This document shows, piece by piece, positions 46,768 through 55,078 of a stretch of 64,000 nt of DNA. Under the pieces are notes generated by a model. It saw only the letters and a list, made by a program, of their open reading frames with translations, made no database searches and was not told the DNA's origin. The number at the start of each line of letters is the position of its first letter. Within the stretch, counting starts at the first letter, position 1. Source of the stretch: an uncultured Victivallis sp. (GTDB taxonomy: Bacteria; Verrucomicrobiota; Lentisphaeria; Victivallales; Victivallaceae); contig CALXNS010000086.1 of NCBI GenBank assembly GCA_944389815.1, positions 1-64,000 of the forward strand, written 5' to 3'. Made by a program: the position numbers and the translations under genes.

Positions 46768-47184
46768 TTACCGGAGCGTTTTCCCCATGCTTCCGGCCGT
46801 CAATTCGGCCTTCAGAACTCCCTTGAGGCGTTTCAGGGACGCGGCGAGCTTTTCGATTTCGCATCCGCGCCCCCGGATCATGATCATCTCCGCGCAGATT
46901 TCGTGGCTCAGATGAACATGTGTCGAAGCTAGAACATGAACGGAAGAATGATGCTGCAGATCAATCAGTTTCTCGGCGAGTCCCCGCTGATGGTGGTTGT
47001 AGATCAGCGAAAGCGTACCGATGACTTCCTCGCCGGAAATCCACTCCCGGCAGGCGATCCGGCTGCGGATCAGATCCCGGATGTATTCCGAACGGTTTTC
47101 GTAGCCGTCCTTCTCCTGCATGGATGCAAGCTCTTCCAGCAGAGACGACTCCAGAGAGAGGCTGATGCGAACCAGTTTTGTCAT
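46768..47184 (-). CDS. nikR: Nickel-responsive repressor NikR
   Basis: 138 residues from ATG 47184; a longer frame starts at 47253 but lacks family similarity. The N-terminal ribbon-helix-helix (KLVRISLSLESSLLEELASM, YENRSEYIRDLIRSR) binds DNA. The ACT-like domain keeps all four high-affinity nickel ligands: His78, His89, His91 and Cys97 (in HHSSVHVLASTHVHLSHEIC), matching His76, 87, 89 and Cys95 of E. coli NikR. It should repress the downstream importer operon when nickel is plentiful. Length is normal for the family. Confidence 0.93.
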   Translation of the reverse strand: MTKLVRISLSLESSLLEELASMQEKDGYENRSEYIRDLIRSRIACREWISGEEVIGTLSLIYNHHQRGLAEKLIDLQHHSSVHVLASTHVHLSHEICAEMIMIRGRGCEIEKLAASLKRLKGVLKAELTAGSMGKTLR

Positions 47185-47225
47185 TCGTCCTGTTCCCGTG
47201 TATTGAAACGATCTGCAAATTCCGT

Positions 47226-47253
47226 ACTTTACCACGTCTTCATTTTTTGTCAA
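47226..47253 (-). promoter_or_regulatory. nikR promoter
   Basis: Consensus TTGACA (47248-47253), 16 bases and TAAAGT (47226-47231) on the minus strand, about 40 bases before ATG 47184. Confidence 0.6.
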
Positions 47254-47336
47254 ATTCCGAACAATCCGGCCGCCTGTTTCATTTTTGCCCGGACCGGCGC
47301 CGCCAGCGTCAGAGTATTTCAGAAAATCTCATCGGT

Positions 47337-48569
47337 TCATCTGAACTCTTCTGTGATTTCCGCCATGAATTGCGGGATGTTGATCTGTTGCGGGCATTTT
47401 TTTCTGCACACTCCGCAGTGGACGCAGTTTGATGCGCGTTCCTCTTCGCCCATCGCATCGTAAACCAGCTTCGCGTGGAAGAGCGGAACTCCTCCTTTGA
47501 CTTGATTGTGCAGCGCAAGATTGCGCGGAATGTCCACCCCGGCCGGACAGGGCGAACAATATTTGCAGCCCGTACAGGGAACCGCGCCCGATTTGCGATA
47601 AGCCATCAGCGCTTCCGCAACAGTCTGCCGTTCGGCATCGGTCAGCGGTTTGAAGGGAGAAAACGTCTTGAGATTGTCCTCCAACTGATCCGGAGCAGAC
47701 ATGCCGGAGAGCACGACTTGCACATTCGGAAGACTGGCGGCGTAACGCAATCCCCATGATGCAATGCTGACATCCGGATTCGCCTGTTCAAAAACTTTTT
47801 TCGCTTCCGGCGTCAAGCTGACCAGCGTACCGCCTTTCAATGGTTCCATGATCGAAACAGGAATGCCGAGTTCTGTCAGCACTCCATATTGTTCTCCGGA
47901 ACGGCAGAGTTCCCAGTCCAGATAATTCAGCTGGATCTGGACCAGATCCCAGGGATATGCCTCCGCGATTTTCTTCAAAATTTCCGGCTCTCCATGAAAG
48001 GAGAAGCCCAGTCGGCGGATTTTCCCTTCCGACTGCATTTTTTTCATGAATTCCAGCGTCTTGATCCTCTGAGCTTTCTCCCAGTGCGCCGCGTTCAGCC
48101 AGTGCAGGAAGTAGAAGTCGAAGTGCCCTGCCCGCATCCGGGCGAGCTGCTCGTTGAAGATCCGGGCATTGTCCGCTTCGGAATTCATCATGACAATCGG
48201 CATCTTGCTGACGAGAAAATAACTGTCACGCGGATATTTTGAAAGTGCCTGACCAACGAATTTTTCGCTTTCGCCATTGTGATACATGTAAGCGGTATCG
48301 AAATAGTTGCATCCGGCTTTCATGGCCTTCGCCACCATTGCTTCGGCGGTCGGATAATCGACTTTTCCGTTCTTCTGAGGCAGACGCATCAACCCGAATC
48401 CCAGCAGCGGCAGTGTCATTTCCGTGTCTTTATAACGCCGTCGTGCAATCTGCCGGTCTCCCTCTTCCGAAAAATGGTCACCGTTCGACCCCTCCTGTGC
48501 AACGATGCGCGTAACGGATCCGGGAACGGCAACCGTCAGGGCACTTTTCAAAAATTCCCGTCTATTCAT
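47337..48569 (-). CDS. Tat-exported aldo/keto reductase with 4Fe-4S ferredoxin tail
   Basis: 410 residues. MNRREFLKSALTVAVPGSV is a twin-arginine signal. The aldo/keto reductase barrel runs from about 45 to 310 (LGFGLMRLPQKNG, CNYFDTAYMYHNGESE, YFLVSKMPI, HFDFYFLHW), with Asp, Tyr, Lys and His in the usual places. The last 80 residues carry two ferredoxin-like clusters (CTGCKYCSPCPAGVDIP and CVHCGVCRKKCP). Tat export fits a cofactor-loaded redox enzyme. It ends the redox operon that starts at 53276; the natural substrate is unknown. Confidence 0.9.
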   Translation of the reverse strand: MNRREFLKSALTVAVPGSVTRIVAQEGSNGDHFSEEGDRQIARRRYKDTEMTLPLLGFGLMRLPQKNGKVDYPTAEAMVAKAMKAGCNYFDTAYMYHNGESEKFVGQALSKYPRDSYFLVSKMPIVMMNSEADNARIFNEQLARMRAGHFDFYFLHWLNAAHWEKAQRIKTLEFMKKMQSEGKIRRLGFSFHGEPEILKKIAEAYPWDLVQIQLNYLDWELCRSGEQYGVLTELGIPVSIMEPLKGGTLVSLTPEAKKVFEQANPDVSIASWGLRYAASLPNVQVVLSGMSAPDQLEDNLKTFSPFKPLTDAERQTVAEALMAYRKSGAVPCTGCKYCSPCPAGVDIPRNLALHNQVKGGVPLFHAKLVYDAMGEEERASNCVHCGVCRKKCPQQINIPQFMAEITEEFR

Positions 48570-48602
48570 TCTTATCTACCTTCCGCTTTTCCTGAGGTTT
48601 CT

Positions 48603-49586
48603 TCAGGCATCAACCTCAATGAGTTCATACTGTTTCATTCCGACTCCTCTTGCCGCCGCCGTGTCGATGCCCCTGGTTCCCTTCCGGGAAGTGACCCGCT
48701 CCAGGAAGTGATCCCGTCCGGGATCCTTCGAGCGCCGGATCTGATCCATGCACGCCTGGTCGAGTGCAACGGGATCGGTCGAGGAAAGGATCCCGATATC
48801 CTTCATACAGGGATCTTCGGCTACGGCGCAGCAGTCGCAGTCAACCGACAGATTGCACATCATGTTGACGAACGCGATTTTCCCTTTGAAGTAATCGACA
48901 ATCGTTCCGGCCGTCTCCGCCATGGCGTCTCCGAACACCTCCGGCGAAGCCATGTATTTCCAACATTCGACCTGGTCGTCGGAAACGCCGCCGGAGTGGA
49001 TCAGCGCCTTTCCCCTGGTTGACGCGCAGCCGATCGAAAGCTGTTTCAGCGCCCCGCCGTATCCGGCCACCGGATGGCCCTTGAAATGGGAGAGAATCAG
49101 CATGGAATCATAGTTTGCCATGTTCTTTCCCATGCAGTTCCGTTTCAACACCCTCCCCCCGGGAATCGGCAGAACCATATCGGGCCCTTCGGCATCCATC
49201 AGGTCGACGGTGAAGAGTTTCGTCCAGCCATGTTCCGCGATGAGCTGCCGATGTTCCGCCGTGGAATTCCGCGCGCCCTCGTAAGCGGTATTGCATTCGA
49301 CCACCGTCCCGCTGACCGCTTCGACCATGGGACGCAGAAACTCCGGACGCAGAAAATTCTGATTGCCCTTCTCGCCGGAATGCACCTTCACCGCAACCTT
49401 TCCGGGCAGTGAAATTCCGAGCGCCCGGTACATGCGGATCACCGATTCCGGCGAGAGATTTCGTGTAAAGTACACTTTCGGAACAGCGCCGGCTTTTCCT
49501 GTTTCAGCCGCTTTGGTCAGAATGCCGGCAAGCGGGGTGAATGCGGCAAGCGTCAGAGCACTCTTCAAGAAATCACGTCTGTTCAT
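48603..49586 (-). CDS. Tat-exported DUF362 protein
   Basis: 327 residues from ATG 49586, chosen because MNRRDFLKSALTLAAFTPLAG is a Tat signal and AAAGAG lies upstream; the longer open frame adds unrelated residues. KVYFTRNLSPESVIRMYRALG, VAVKVHSGEKGNQNFLRP and HFKGHPVAGYGGALKQLSIGCAS are DUF362 motifs. CDCCAVAEDPCMKDIG provides a Cys cluster that may hold an Fe-S centre. DUF362 proteins are redox-associated but uncharacterised. It follows the tatC remnant by a 14-base overlap and precedes the aldo/keto reductase gene by 33 bases. Confidence 0.88.
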   Translation of the reverse strand: MNRRDFLKSALTLAAFTPLAGILTKAAETGKAGAVPKVYFTRNLSPESVIRMYRALGISLPGKVAVKVHSGEKGNQNFLRPEFLRPMVEAVSGTVVECNTAYEGARNSTAEHRQLIAEHGWTKLFTVDLMDAEGPDMVLPIPGGRVLKRNCMGKNMANYDSMLILSHFKGHPVAGYGGALKQLSIGCASTRGKALIHSGGVSDDQVECWKYMASPEVFGDAMAETAGTIVDYFKGKIAFVNMMCNLSVDCDCCAVAEDPCMKDIGILSSTDPVALDQACMDQIRRSKDPGRDHFLERVTSRKGTRGIDTAAARGVGMKQYELIEVDA

Positions 49587-50061
49587 AAGGGGGCTCTTTC
49601 TGTTTGAATTCAATTTTTGCTGCGAGAAATAATCCAAGTTCGAATAACAGCCAGATGGGGACGGCAAGCATGACCTGACTGACGATGTCCGGCGGGGTCA
49701 GAATGGCGGCGACAATCAGAATCGCTGTCTGATGTACGCCCGCTTCTTCCGCTCGGCTGAAGTTCCGGTGCGGCGAACCCGTCGGACAAGTTCCATCGGC
49801 ATCGGAAGAATCCCCTCCGCCGCAAAACACGACTCCGCCGAAAAACAGGCTGGACGCGAATAGAATCCACCATCCGAACACTCTGCGCTCCTCCCGGTAA
49901 AGTGCGGGAAACAGAATCGGACAATGCGGCATCTGTGAATTGAAGTTCAAAACCGGCCCTTTCGGGTTCGCGGCATGTACCAGAATTCCGCCGAGACTGG
50001 CGCTTCCGGAGAGAATTGCTGTTGCCGTCAATGATGTTTTCAAAAATTCGCGTCTGTTCAT
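49573..50061 (-). pseudogene. Chimeric remnant: Tat signal peptide joined to a broken tatC
   Basis: 162-codon open frame. Residues 1-48 (MNRREFLKTSLTATAILSG…) are a Tat signal peptide of an exported protein. The rest is the translocase component TatC in pieces: ILFPALYREERRVFGWWILF and LFFGGVVFC match its third helix region, and TAILIVAAILTPPDIVSQVM with WLLFELGLFLAAKI matches its last two helices. The part between is deleted. GTSAERKKRAYIRQ, the expected loop before helix 5, appears only in another frame, so there is a frameshift too. The frame is open but cannot make a working TatC. Confidence 0.75.
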
Positions 50062-50065
50062 GATG

Positions 50066-51367
50066 TCACTTCATCCTCATTTCCGGGACGAGCGGATTCT
50101 GATCGAGCAGATCCAGCTGTTTGACCATTTTCAGCGTGTTCTGCTTATACTTTTGAAAATGCGGCGTTTGAATATGATGCTCGTAGGCGGCGCGATCCGC
50201 GTAGATTTCCAGAATTGTGATCCGTTCCGGATGTGCCTTCTCCTGCATCGAATACATCATGTAGACGCCCGGCTCTTTCGCCATGGATTCGCGTCCGCAT
50301 TCGGTCACCAGCGCCAGATATTCCGGAAGCTGTGCGGGATCGACTTCGATCCGCGAAAGCCGCACGATGCTCTCCGGCGTAATGTGTTTTTCCATCCGCT
50401 CCTCCTTACGTTCCAGAAACTCCGTCGCGAGGCGCAGCCCTTCCTGGTACGCCCCTTCCATGCCCGGATAAGTCATGAAAGCATGAAGCGTTCCGGGAAG
50501 CGTTCGATGCGTCATCGGAACGCCGTTCTTTTTCAGAAGTTCCGCAAACGCCCTGCCCTGATCGTGCAAAACGTCGCACTCCGCCGCGACGATCAGCGTT
50601 TCGGGATAGTCTGCGAACTCTTCTGCCAGCAGGGGAGAGACCGCAGGATCATCCGCGAGAGCGCCCGGCGCATACGATTCGTTGAACGCCTCCATCAAGG
50701 CTCCGTCCAGTCCGAACCCTTTTCCGTATTTCCGCCACGATTCCGAACGGTCGTTCTTCGCAAACACGACCGGATAGTAGAGGATCACACCTGCGATTCC
50801 GGAACGCTCCTTTCCTGCGGCGGAGGCGGCGAGATTGCCGCCCGCGCTGTCGCCGGCAAGATAAATCCGCCGGTATCCGCGCTCCCGAAGCATCCGGACT
50901 GCTGCAAACACATCCTCCAGCGCTTCCGGCGCGCGATGCTCCGGCGCCAGGCGATAGTCGAGCGTCGCCACGTCCAGCCCGGAAACCTTCGCGAGATCGC
51001 CGCAGAAACGGGCGCTCCCCTCCAGTCCTCCGAGCGTCCACCCGCCGCCGTGGAGATAAAGCACGACCGCCTTCCCCGACACCGCTCCGGGATAATAGAA
51101 GCGGATTCTCCGATCCCCGACCCGGGTGTTTTCCACCCGGACTCCGGCGGGCGGAGCCGCATCCTGAAGCATGCCCGCCCGAACTTTCTTCAGTGCCTCA
51201 ACGTTGCCGTTGAGAGCATCGCGAACCGCCTGCGCAGTCTCTTCCTGCGCTCCGGCCGGACGTTTGGAAAGGAAGTCCATCGATTCCTTTGAAAAATCCT
51301 CCGCAGCAAGGAGAAACGTACCAAGAAACGCCACCAGGAGCAGAGGAACTTTCTCGGCGACTCTCAT
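50066..51367 (-). CDS. Exported esterase fused to a monooxygenase-like (ABM) domain
   Basis: 433 residues from ATG 51367 (AAGGA 8 bases upstream). MRVAEKVPLLLVAFLGTFLLAA is an export signal. Residues 80-320 are a hormone-sensitive-lipase-type alpha/beta hydrolase with HGGGW (oxyanion), GDSAGG (Ser174), Asp265 and His295. From about 334 to the end is an ABM (YgiN-like) domain (SIVRLSRIEVDPAQLPEYLALV, EIYADRAAYEHHIQTPHF) usually a separate quinol monooxygenase-like protein. The fusion suggests the two activities act on one aromatic ester or quinone-linked substrate. Confidence 0.88.
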   Translation of the reverse strand: MRVAEKVPLLLVAFLGTFLLAAEDFSKESMDFLSKRPAGAQEETAQAVRDALNGNVEALKKVRAGMLQDAAPPAGVRVENTRVGDRRIRFYYPGAVSGKAVVLYLHGGGWTLGGLEGSARFCGDLAKVSGLDVATLDYRLAPEHRAPEALEDVFAAVRMLRERGYRRIYLAGDSAGGNLAASAAGKERSGIAGVILYYPVVFAKNDRSESWRKYGKGFGLDGALMEAFNESYAPGALADDPAVSPLLAEEFADYPETLIVAAECDVLHDQGRAFAELLKKNGVPMTHRTLPGTLHAFMTYPGMEGAYQEGLRLATEFLERKEERMEKHITPESIVRLSRIEVDPAQLPEYLALVTECGRESMAKEPGVYMMYSMQEKAHPERITILEIYADRAAYEHHIQTPHFQKYKQNTLKMVKQLDLLDQNPLVPEMRMK

Positions 51368-51378
51368 AATGGATTCCT

Positions 51379-51963
51379 TCATTTCCGGATGGTTGTGACC
51401 TCGTTGACCCAGTTGGACAACGCGTCAGCTGCATTCCGGATGCTTCCGCCGGAAAACGCGCCGCCCTTTCCAAACGTGGCCTTCGGGCAGACTTTCCGCA
51501 TATCCCGTTCACAGTGCGCCATTCCGCCGCCGCCATGCGTGACGAAGGGAATCACCGTTTTGCCGCTGAAATCGTAGCCGGCGAGAAAACTCCTTACCGG
51601 CGGCGCCATCGTGCTCCACCAGTTCGGTGTGCCGACGAAGACGACGTCGTATTTTGAAAAATCATCTACTTTCGTCGCCAGTTCGGGTTTGAATTCGTCG
51701 CGACACTCCTTTTTCGCCTGATCGACGCACGCGCCGTAATCGGACGGATACGCCTTCGCGGGTTTGATTTCAAAGAGCGTTCCTCCGGTCAGTTTCTGAA
51801 TCTCTTCCGCTGCGAAACGGGTGTTTCCGCTCCACGAGTAATAGGCGATCAGGATTTTGCCCGGTTCGGTCTCCACCTTCTGCGCCGCAACGTTCTCCGC
51901 AGAACATCCACTCGCTCCGAAGAAGGAAGCAGCCATCATCAATGCCATCGTTCTTTTTTTCAT
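51379..51963 (-). CDS. Flavodoxin-like lipoprotein
   Basis: 194 residues. MALMMAASFFGASGC gives a lipobox with Cys20. The flavodoxin fold follows: ILIAYYSWSGNTRFAAEEI is the FMN phosphate loop, YDVVFVGTPNWWSTMAPPVRSFLAG the second loop, and VIPFVTHGGGGMAH the third. It resembles the flavodoxin_4 group found beside carboxymuconolactone decarboxylase genes. It probably carries electrons or reduces small quinones outside the cytoplasmic membrane. Its end nearly abuts the esterase gene; the small protein gene lies 3 bases upstream. Confidence 0.9.
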   Translation of the reverse strand: MKKRTMALMMAASFFGASGCSAENVAAQKVETEPGKILIAYYSWSGNTRFAAEEIQKLTGGTLFEIKPAKAYPSDYGACVDQAKKECRDEFKPELATKVDDFSKYDVVFVGTPNWWSTMAPPVRSFLAGYDFSGKTVIPFVTHGGGGMAHCERDMRKVCPKATFGKGGAFSGGSIRNAADALSNWVNEVTTIRK

Positions 51964-51966
51964 GAT

Positions 51967-52230
51967 TTACCTCCCGCAATTGGTTGTGTTTTCCTGTTTC
52001 AAGCTGAATATGAGATAATCCAGACAATCGACTTTTTTCTGGGTTGCGTGAACTTTCTCCAGCAACCCGCAACGTTGCCGCGCCAACAGACGCAACTCTT
52101 CGCTGAGCTTGCCGCTTTCATGCAGAACGAGGATTTTCTCGATCAGCGACGCGCCGCATCCGGCGTCCCTGAGATTGCGGATCAGAGAGAAGGCTTTCTC
52201 TCCTTGCATACGTTCCGAATCCAGCTTCAT
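51967..52230 (-). CDS. Small helical protein, MerR C-terminus-like
   Basis: 87 residues, helix-rich. The tail EKVHATQKKVDCLDYLIFSLKQ is like the dimerisation helix of MerR-type regulators, but the DNA-binding half is absent. The start ATG 52230 overlaps the stop of the decarboxylase-cupin gene (ATGA), which supports translation. Similar small proteins sit in redox clusters of this type. It may be a dimer that modulates a regulator or a degraded gene; I cannot tell. Confidence 0.6.
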   Translation of the reverse strand: MKLDSERMQGEKAFSLIRNLRDAGCGASLIEKILVLHESGKLSEELRLLARQRCGLLEKVHATQKKVDCLDYLIFSLKQENTTNCGR

Positions 52231-53276
52231 TTTTTTTCCGAGGTCGCCCTGGCGTAATCCGCATCGGAGACCGGTTCGAGCCAGGTATTTTTGTTATTTT
52301 CCGGATTGCATTCGACCGCAAGATGTGAAAACCAGCTCTCGGGAGCCGCACCGTGCCAGTGATCGACGTCCGGCGGAATCTCCACCACATCGCCGGGCAG
52401 GAGTTTCCGGGCCTCTTTTCCGCGTTCCTGATAGAAACCGACGCCGCCCACCGCGATCAGCAGTTGTCCGCCCGTATGCCGGTGCCAGTTGTTGCGGCAG
52501 CCGGGTTCGAAAGTGACGTTGGAAACCGGAACATTGAGTCGCTTATCTTTCGTAAGCGGCGCGAGATAGGATTTCCCGATGAAATATTTCGCATAGGCGG
52601 TATTCTCCTCGCCGCGCGGGAAATGGCTCAGCGTGTTGCTTTTCACGTTTTCAAGAATCCAGTCAATCTGCGCATCGGTCACACCGTTGTGTCGGCCGAT
52701 GGCGATGTGGCTGGCAAGCTGACTGTCGACCCCCTCCGTCGCGGCGAGCGCGGCGATGGTGGCAAGTTCCCGTGTCCGCCAGTCGAGATTGTCCCGGCTG
52801 AAGATGTCGCCGAAAAGATGCGCTTTCAAATACTCGTCGATCGCCGGCGCAAAGTCGAAGAGCGCCCCTTTGACCGGCGCGCCGCAGAGCTTCGTCTGAT
52901 TTTCCGTTCCGAAATCGATGCTCTTTCCCTCCGGCTGCGGACCCGGGAGTTTTCCCGCGACATCCTTGATCCCCTTCGCTTCGCGCTCGTTCAGCAGCGC
53001 CATGAAGCTTCCAAGCGCATTCAGACTGCGCGGGAATCCGCAGTAGGCGTAAAGCTGAACGAGAACTTCTTTGATCTCATTCACGGTCAATCCGGCATCC
53101 AGTCCGGCAGCCAGAGCCTGCTTGAGCTCCGGCATTTTTCCACGCGCCGTGTACATGGAAATCTCAACGATTTTTTCTTCTTTTGCATTCAATGGTTTCA
53201 TATTCTCATTCGCCTCCAGTTGATTGACCGAACAAAACAGGGCAAAGATCATTCCGGCTAAAAACAGCTTACACAT
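52227..53276 (-). CDS. Exported carboxymuconolactone decarboxylase-cupin fusion
   Basis: 349 residues. MCKLFLAGMIFALFCSVNQL is an export signal. Two carboxymuconolactone decarboxylase/AhpD-like domains follow (residues 30-105 with VLVQLYAYCGFPRSLNALG, and 145-220 with WRTRELATIAALAATEGVDSQ). A cupin domain (250-330) has metal ligands in WHRHTGGQL (His265, 267) and DHWHG. The first domain keeps one Cys where AhpD uses a CXXC pair. It is the first gene of the redox operon, divergent from the LysR gene. Exact reaction unknown. Confidence 0.9.
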   Translation of the reverse strand: MCKLFLAGMIFALFCSVNQLEANENMKPLNAKEEKIVEISMYTARGKMPELKQALAAGLDAGLTVNEIKEVLVQLYAYCGFPRSLNALGSFMALLNEREAKGIKDVAGKLPGPQPEGKSIDFGTENQTKLCGAPVKGALFDFAPAIDEYLKAHLFGDIFSRDNLDWRTRELATIAALAATEGVDSQLASHIAIGRHNGVTDAQIDWILENVKSNTLSHFPRGEENTAYAKYFIGKSYLAPLTKDKRLNVPVSNVTFEPGCRNNWHRHTGGQLLIAVGGVGFYQERGKEARKLLPGDVVEIPPDVDHWHGAAPESWFSHLAVECNPENNKNTWLEPVSDADYARATSEKK

Positions 53277-53377
53277 CCCTCATCTCTCCTTTCCGTTTGT
53301 TTTTCGACTTGAATCACCGACGGGAATTCGCAATCCGGTTGGTTCCGCCCATTCTCCGTTTTGGTTTTTCATTATTT

Positions 53378-53405
53378 AGTATATCGTTTTTTTTATAAAT
53401 AACAA
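53378..53405 (-). promoter_or_regulatory. Promoter of the redox operon
   Basis: TTGTTA (53400-53405), 16 bases and TATACT (53378-53383) on the minus strand. The LysR-type palindrome at 53425-53447 is centred about 65 bases upstream of the predicted start of transcription. Confidence 0.55.
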
Positions 53406-53424
53406 ATACTTATTTTTTATACAT

Positions 53425-53461
53425 ATCCATGCTTGACAGGCATGGATTACCGTGTTATGTT
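53425..53461 (+). promoter_or_regulatory. LysR gene promoter with LysR-type palindrome
   Basis: ATCCATGC-N7-GCATGGAT (53425-53447) is a perfect inverted repeat and contains a T-N11-A core. The consensus -35 TTGACA (53433-53438) lies inside it; the -10 TATGTT is at 53456-53461 after 17 bases. Binding there would repress the LysR gene and could activate the divergent operon. Confidence 0.7.
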
Positions 53462-53489
53462 GGAACAGGAAAATATATGGAGGTGTATT

Positions 53490-54392
53490 TTGGAAATCAG
53501 AGTGTTGCGTTATTTTCTCGCGGTAGCCAGAGAGGGAACGATCGTCGGTGCGGCGAAATTCCTGCACGTGACGCAGCCGACTTTGTCGCGGCAGCTTCAG
53601 GATCTGGAAGAGGAACTCGGCCAGCAGCTTTTCATCCGCAGCAACCGCACCATCACCCTGACTCCGGAAGGACGTTTCCTGCGGAAACGCGCGGAAGAAA
53701 TTCTGGAGATCGTCAACCGGACCGAAGGCGATTTCAATGCAATGGGCGAAAACATCGGCGGCAGTGTCCATATCGGCGGCGGAGAATCCCAAGCCATGCG
53801 CCTGATTACCGAGACAATCGGGGAACTGCGGGAAGAACACCCCGATATCCGTTACAACCTTTACAGCGGCAACGCCGAAGACGTCATGGAACGGCTCGAC
53901 AAGGGCATTCTTGATTTCGGCATTCTGATTCAGCCGGTGGATATTTCCAAGTACGATTCCGTTGCGCTGCCCATTCGTGATACCTGGGGCCTTGTCATGC
54001 GGAAGGATTCGCCGCTTGCGGAAAAAACGACAATCACGCTTCGGGATCTTCGGAACCTCCCGCTGATCTGCTCGCGGATCAACATCCGGCAGAGCACGGT
54101 AAAAAATGCTTATGCCGAGTGGTTCGGGAAAAGTTTTGAAAGACTCAATATCGTTGCGACCTACAACCTCATTTACAATGCCGCGTTGCTGGTTGAAGCG
54201 GGGATCGGTTACGCGCTGGGGCTCGACGGGCTGATCGATGCCGTCGGCAATCGCGAACTCTGCTTTCGCCCGCTGGAACCGAAACTGGAGTCCGGATTGA
54301 ACATCGTCTGGAAAAAGTATCAGGTCTTTTCCAAGGCGGCGGAACTCTTCCGGGAACGGCTTCTGGAACGTTTCTCCGATCCGGAAGAGTGA
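53490..54392 (+). CDS. LysR-family regulator of the redox operon
   Basis: 300 residues from TTG 53490, chosen because GGAGG sits 6 bases upstream and the family N-terminus (EIRVLRYFLAVAREGTIVGAA) begins there; the longer frame from 53433 would run through the promoter. The helix-turn-helix reads KFLHVTQPTLSRQLQDLEEELG. The effector domain (SVHIGGGESQAMRLI, LDFGILIQPVDIS) is standard. It lies divergent from the decarboxylase-cupin gene with the shared palindrome between. Relatives in gut anaerobes accompany the same redox genes. Ligand unknown. Confidence 0.9.
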   Translation: MEIRVLRYFLAVAREGTIVGAAKFLHVTQPTLSRQLQDLEEELGQQLFIRSNRTITLTPEGRFLRKRAEEILEIVNRTEGDFNAMGENIGGSVHIGGGESQAMRLITETIGELREEHPDIRYNLYSGNAEDVMERLDKGILDFGILIQPVDISKYDSVALPIRDTWGLVMRKDSPLAEKTTITLRDLRNLPLICSRINIRQSTVKNAYAEWFGKSFERLNIVATYNLIYNAALLVEAGIGYALGLDGLIDAVGNRELCFRPLEPKLESGLNIVWKKYQVFSKAAELFRERLLERFSDPEE

Positions 54393-54712
54393 CAATCCAC
54401 GGTTCGAGCCGATTGTCGATTTCTGGAAATCCTGCTTTGTATTAAAGTTACTTTACTTTACTCCAACACGAAAAGCGGGACCGGATCGTGAAAACCATCT
54501 TGCGTTTTTCATGTTCTTCGAGGCGGAGCAGCTCCCCGGTGACCGGCGAAAGCTGATCCGCGGCCTGCGCTGCGGGATTGTCCGCAGTGGGCGGGCGTCT
54601 GCCGCTTCGGCCTGCCGGAGTCTGTAATATCATCGCATTGAAAACTGTCAGGATAACGCAAAAACACAACTGCGGTCAGAAAATTTTATCGCGTATAATT
54701 TCAGTTTTCATA
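54393..54712. other. Intergenic region without a gene
   Basis: The only open frames are short and lack a ribosome site or family likeness. I see no RNA structure or repeat. Confidence 0.5.
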
Positions 54713-54741
54713 TTGACGACGATCTATATTTATGATATATT
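54713..54741 (+). promoter_or_regulatory. Promoter of the ArsR-permease-thioredoxin operon
   Basis: TTGACG (54713-54718), 17 bases and TATATT (54736-54741), 35 bases before the ArsR start. Confidence 0.6.
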
Positions 54742-54775
54742 ACTTACATTGACAATCATCGATATGAGGATCATA

Positions 54776-55078
54776 ATGAATTCAATGGACATCGCTTTGA
54801 TATGTAAAGCTCTCAGTGACAGCAACCGGCTGCAAATTGTACAAATGCTGTCCGCCGGAGAGAGATGCGCCTGCAAACTATTGGAGGCTTTTGAGATTAC
54901 CCAGCCGACACTTTCGCATCACATGAAGATTTTATGTGAATGTGGACTCGTCAGGGATCGGCAGGTGGGAAAATGGCGGTATTATTCTCTCTGCGGAGAA
55001 ACGTTGCGCGGGTTTAAAGAATTTATTGAAAATCTGTCATATGACGACCAGAAAGAAAGCGGAGCTAATTGCAAATGA
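54776..55078 (+). CDS. ArsR-family metal(loid)-type repressor
   Basis: 100 residues from ATG 54776 (GAGGA 6 bases upstream). Winged helix: ALICKALSDSNRLQIVQML, then ERCACKLLEAFEITQPTLSHHMKIL, where CAC in the recognition region matches the ELCVCDL metal site of ArsR. Cys also appear in the ILCECGL turn and near the C-terminus. It should repress the downstream permease and thioredoxin genes until a metalloid or thiol-reactive signal binds. Its TGA overlaps the permease ATG. Confidence 0.92.
   Translation: MNSMDIALICKALSDSNRLQIVQMLSAGERCACKLLEAFEITQPTLSHHMKILCECGLVRDRQVGKWRYYSLCGETLRGFKEFIENLSYDDQKESGANCK

Noticed and set aside
54448-54669. 73-codon minus-strand frame
   Set aside because: No ribosome site and no likeness to a known protein; it lies against the promoter of the ArsR operon.
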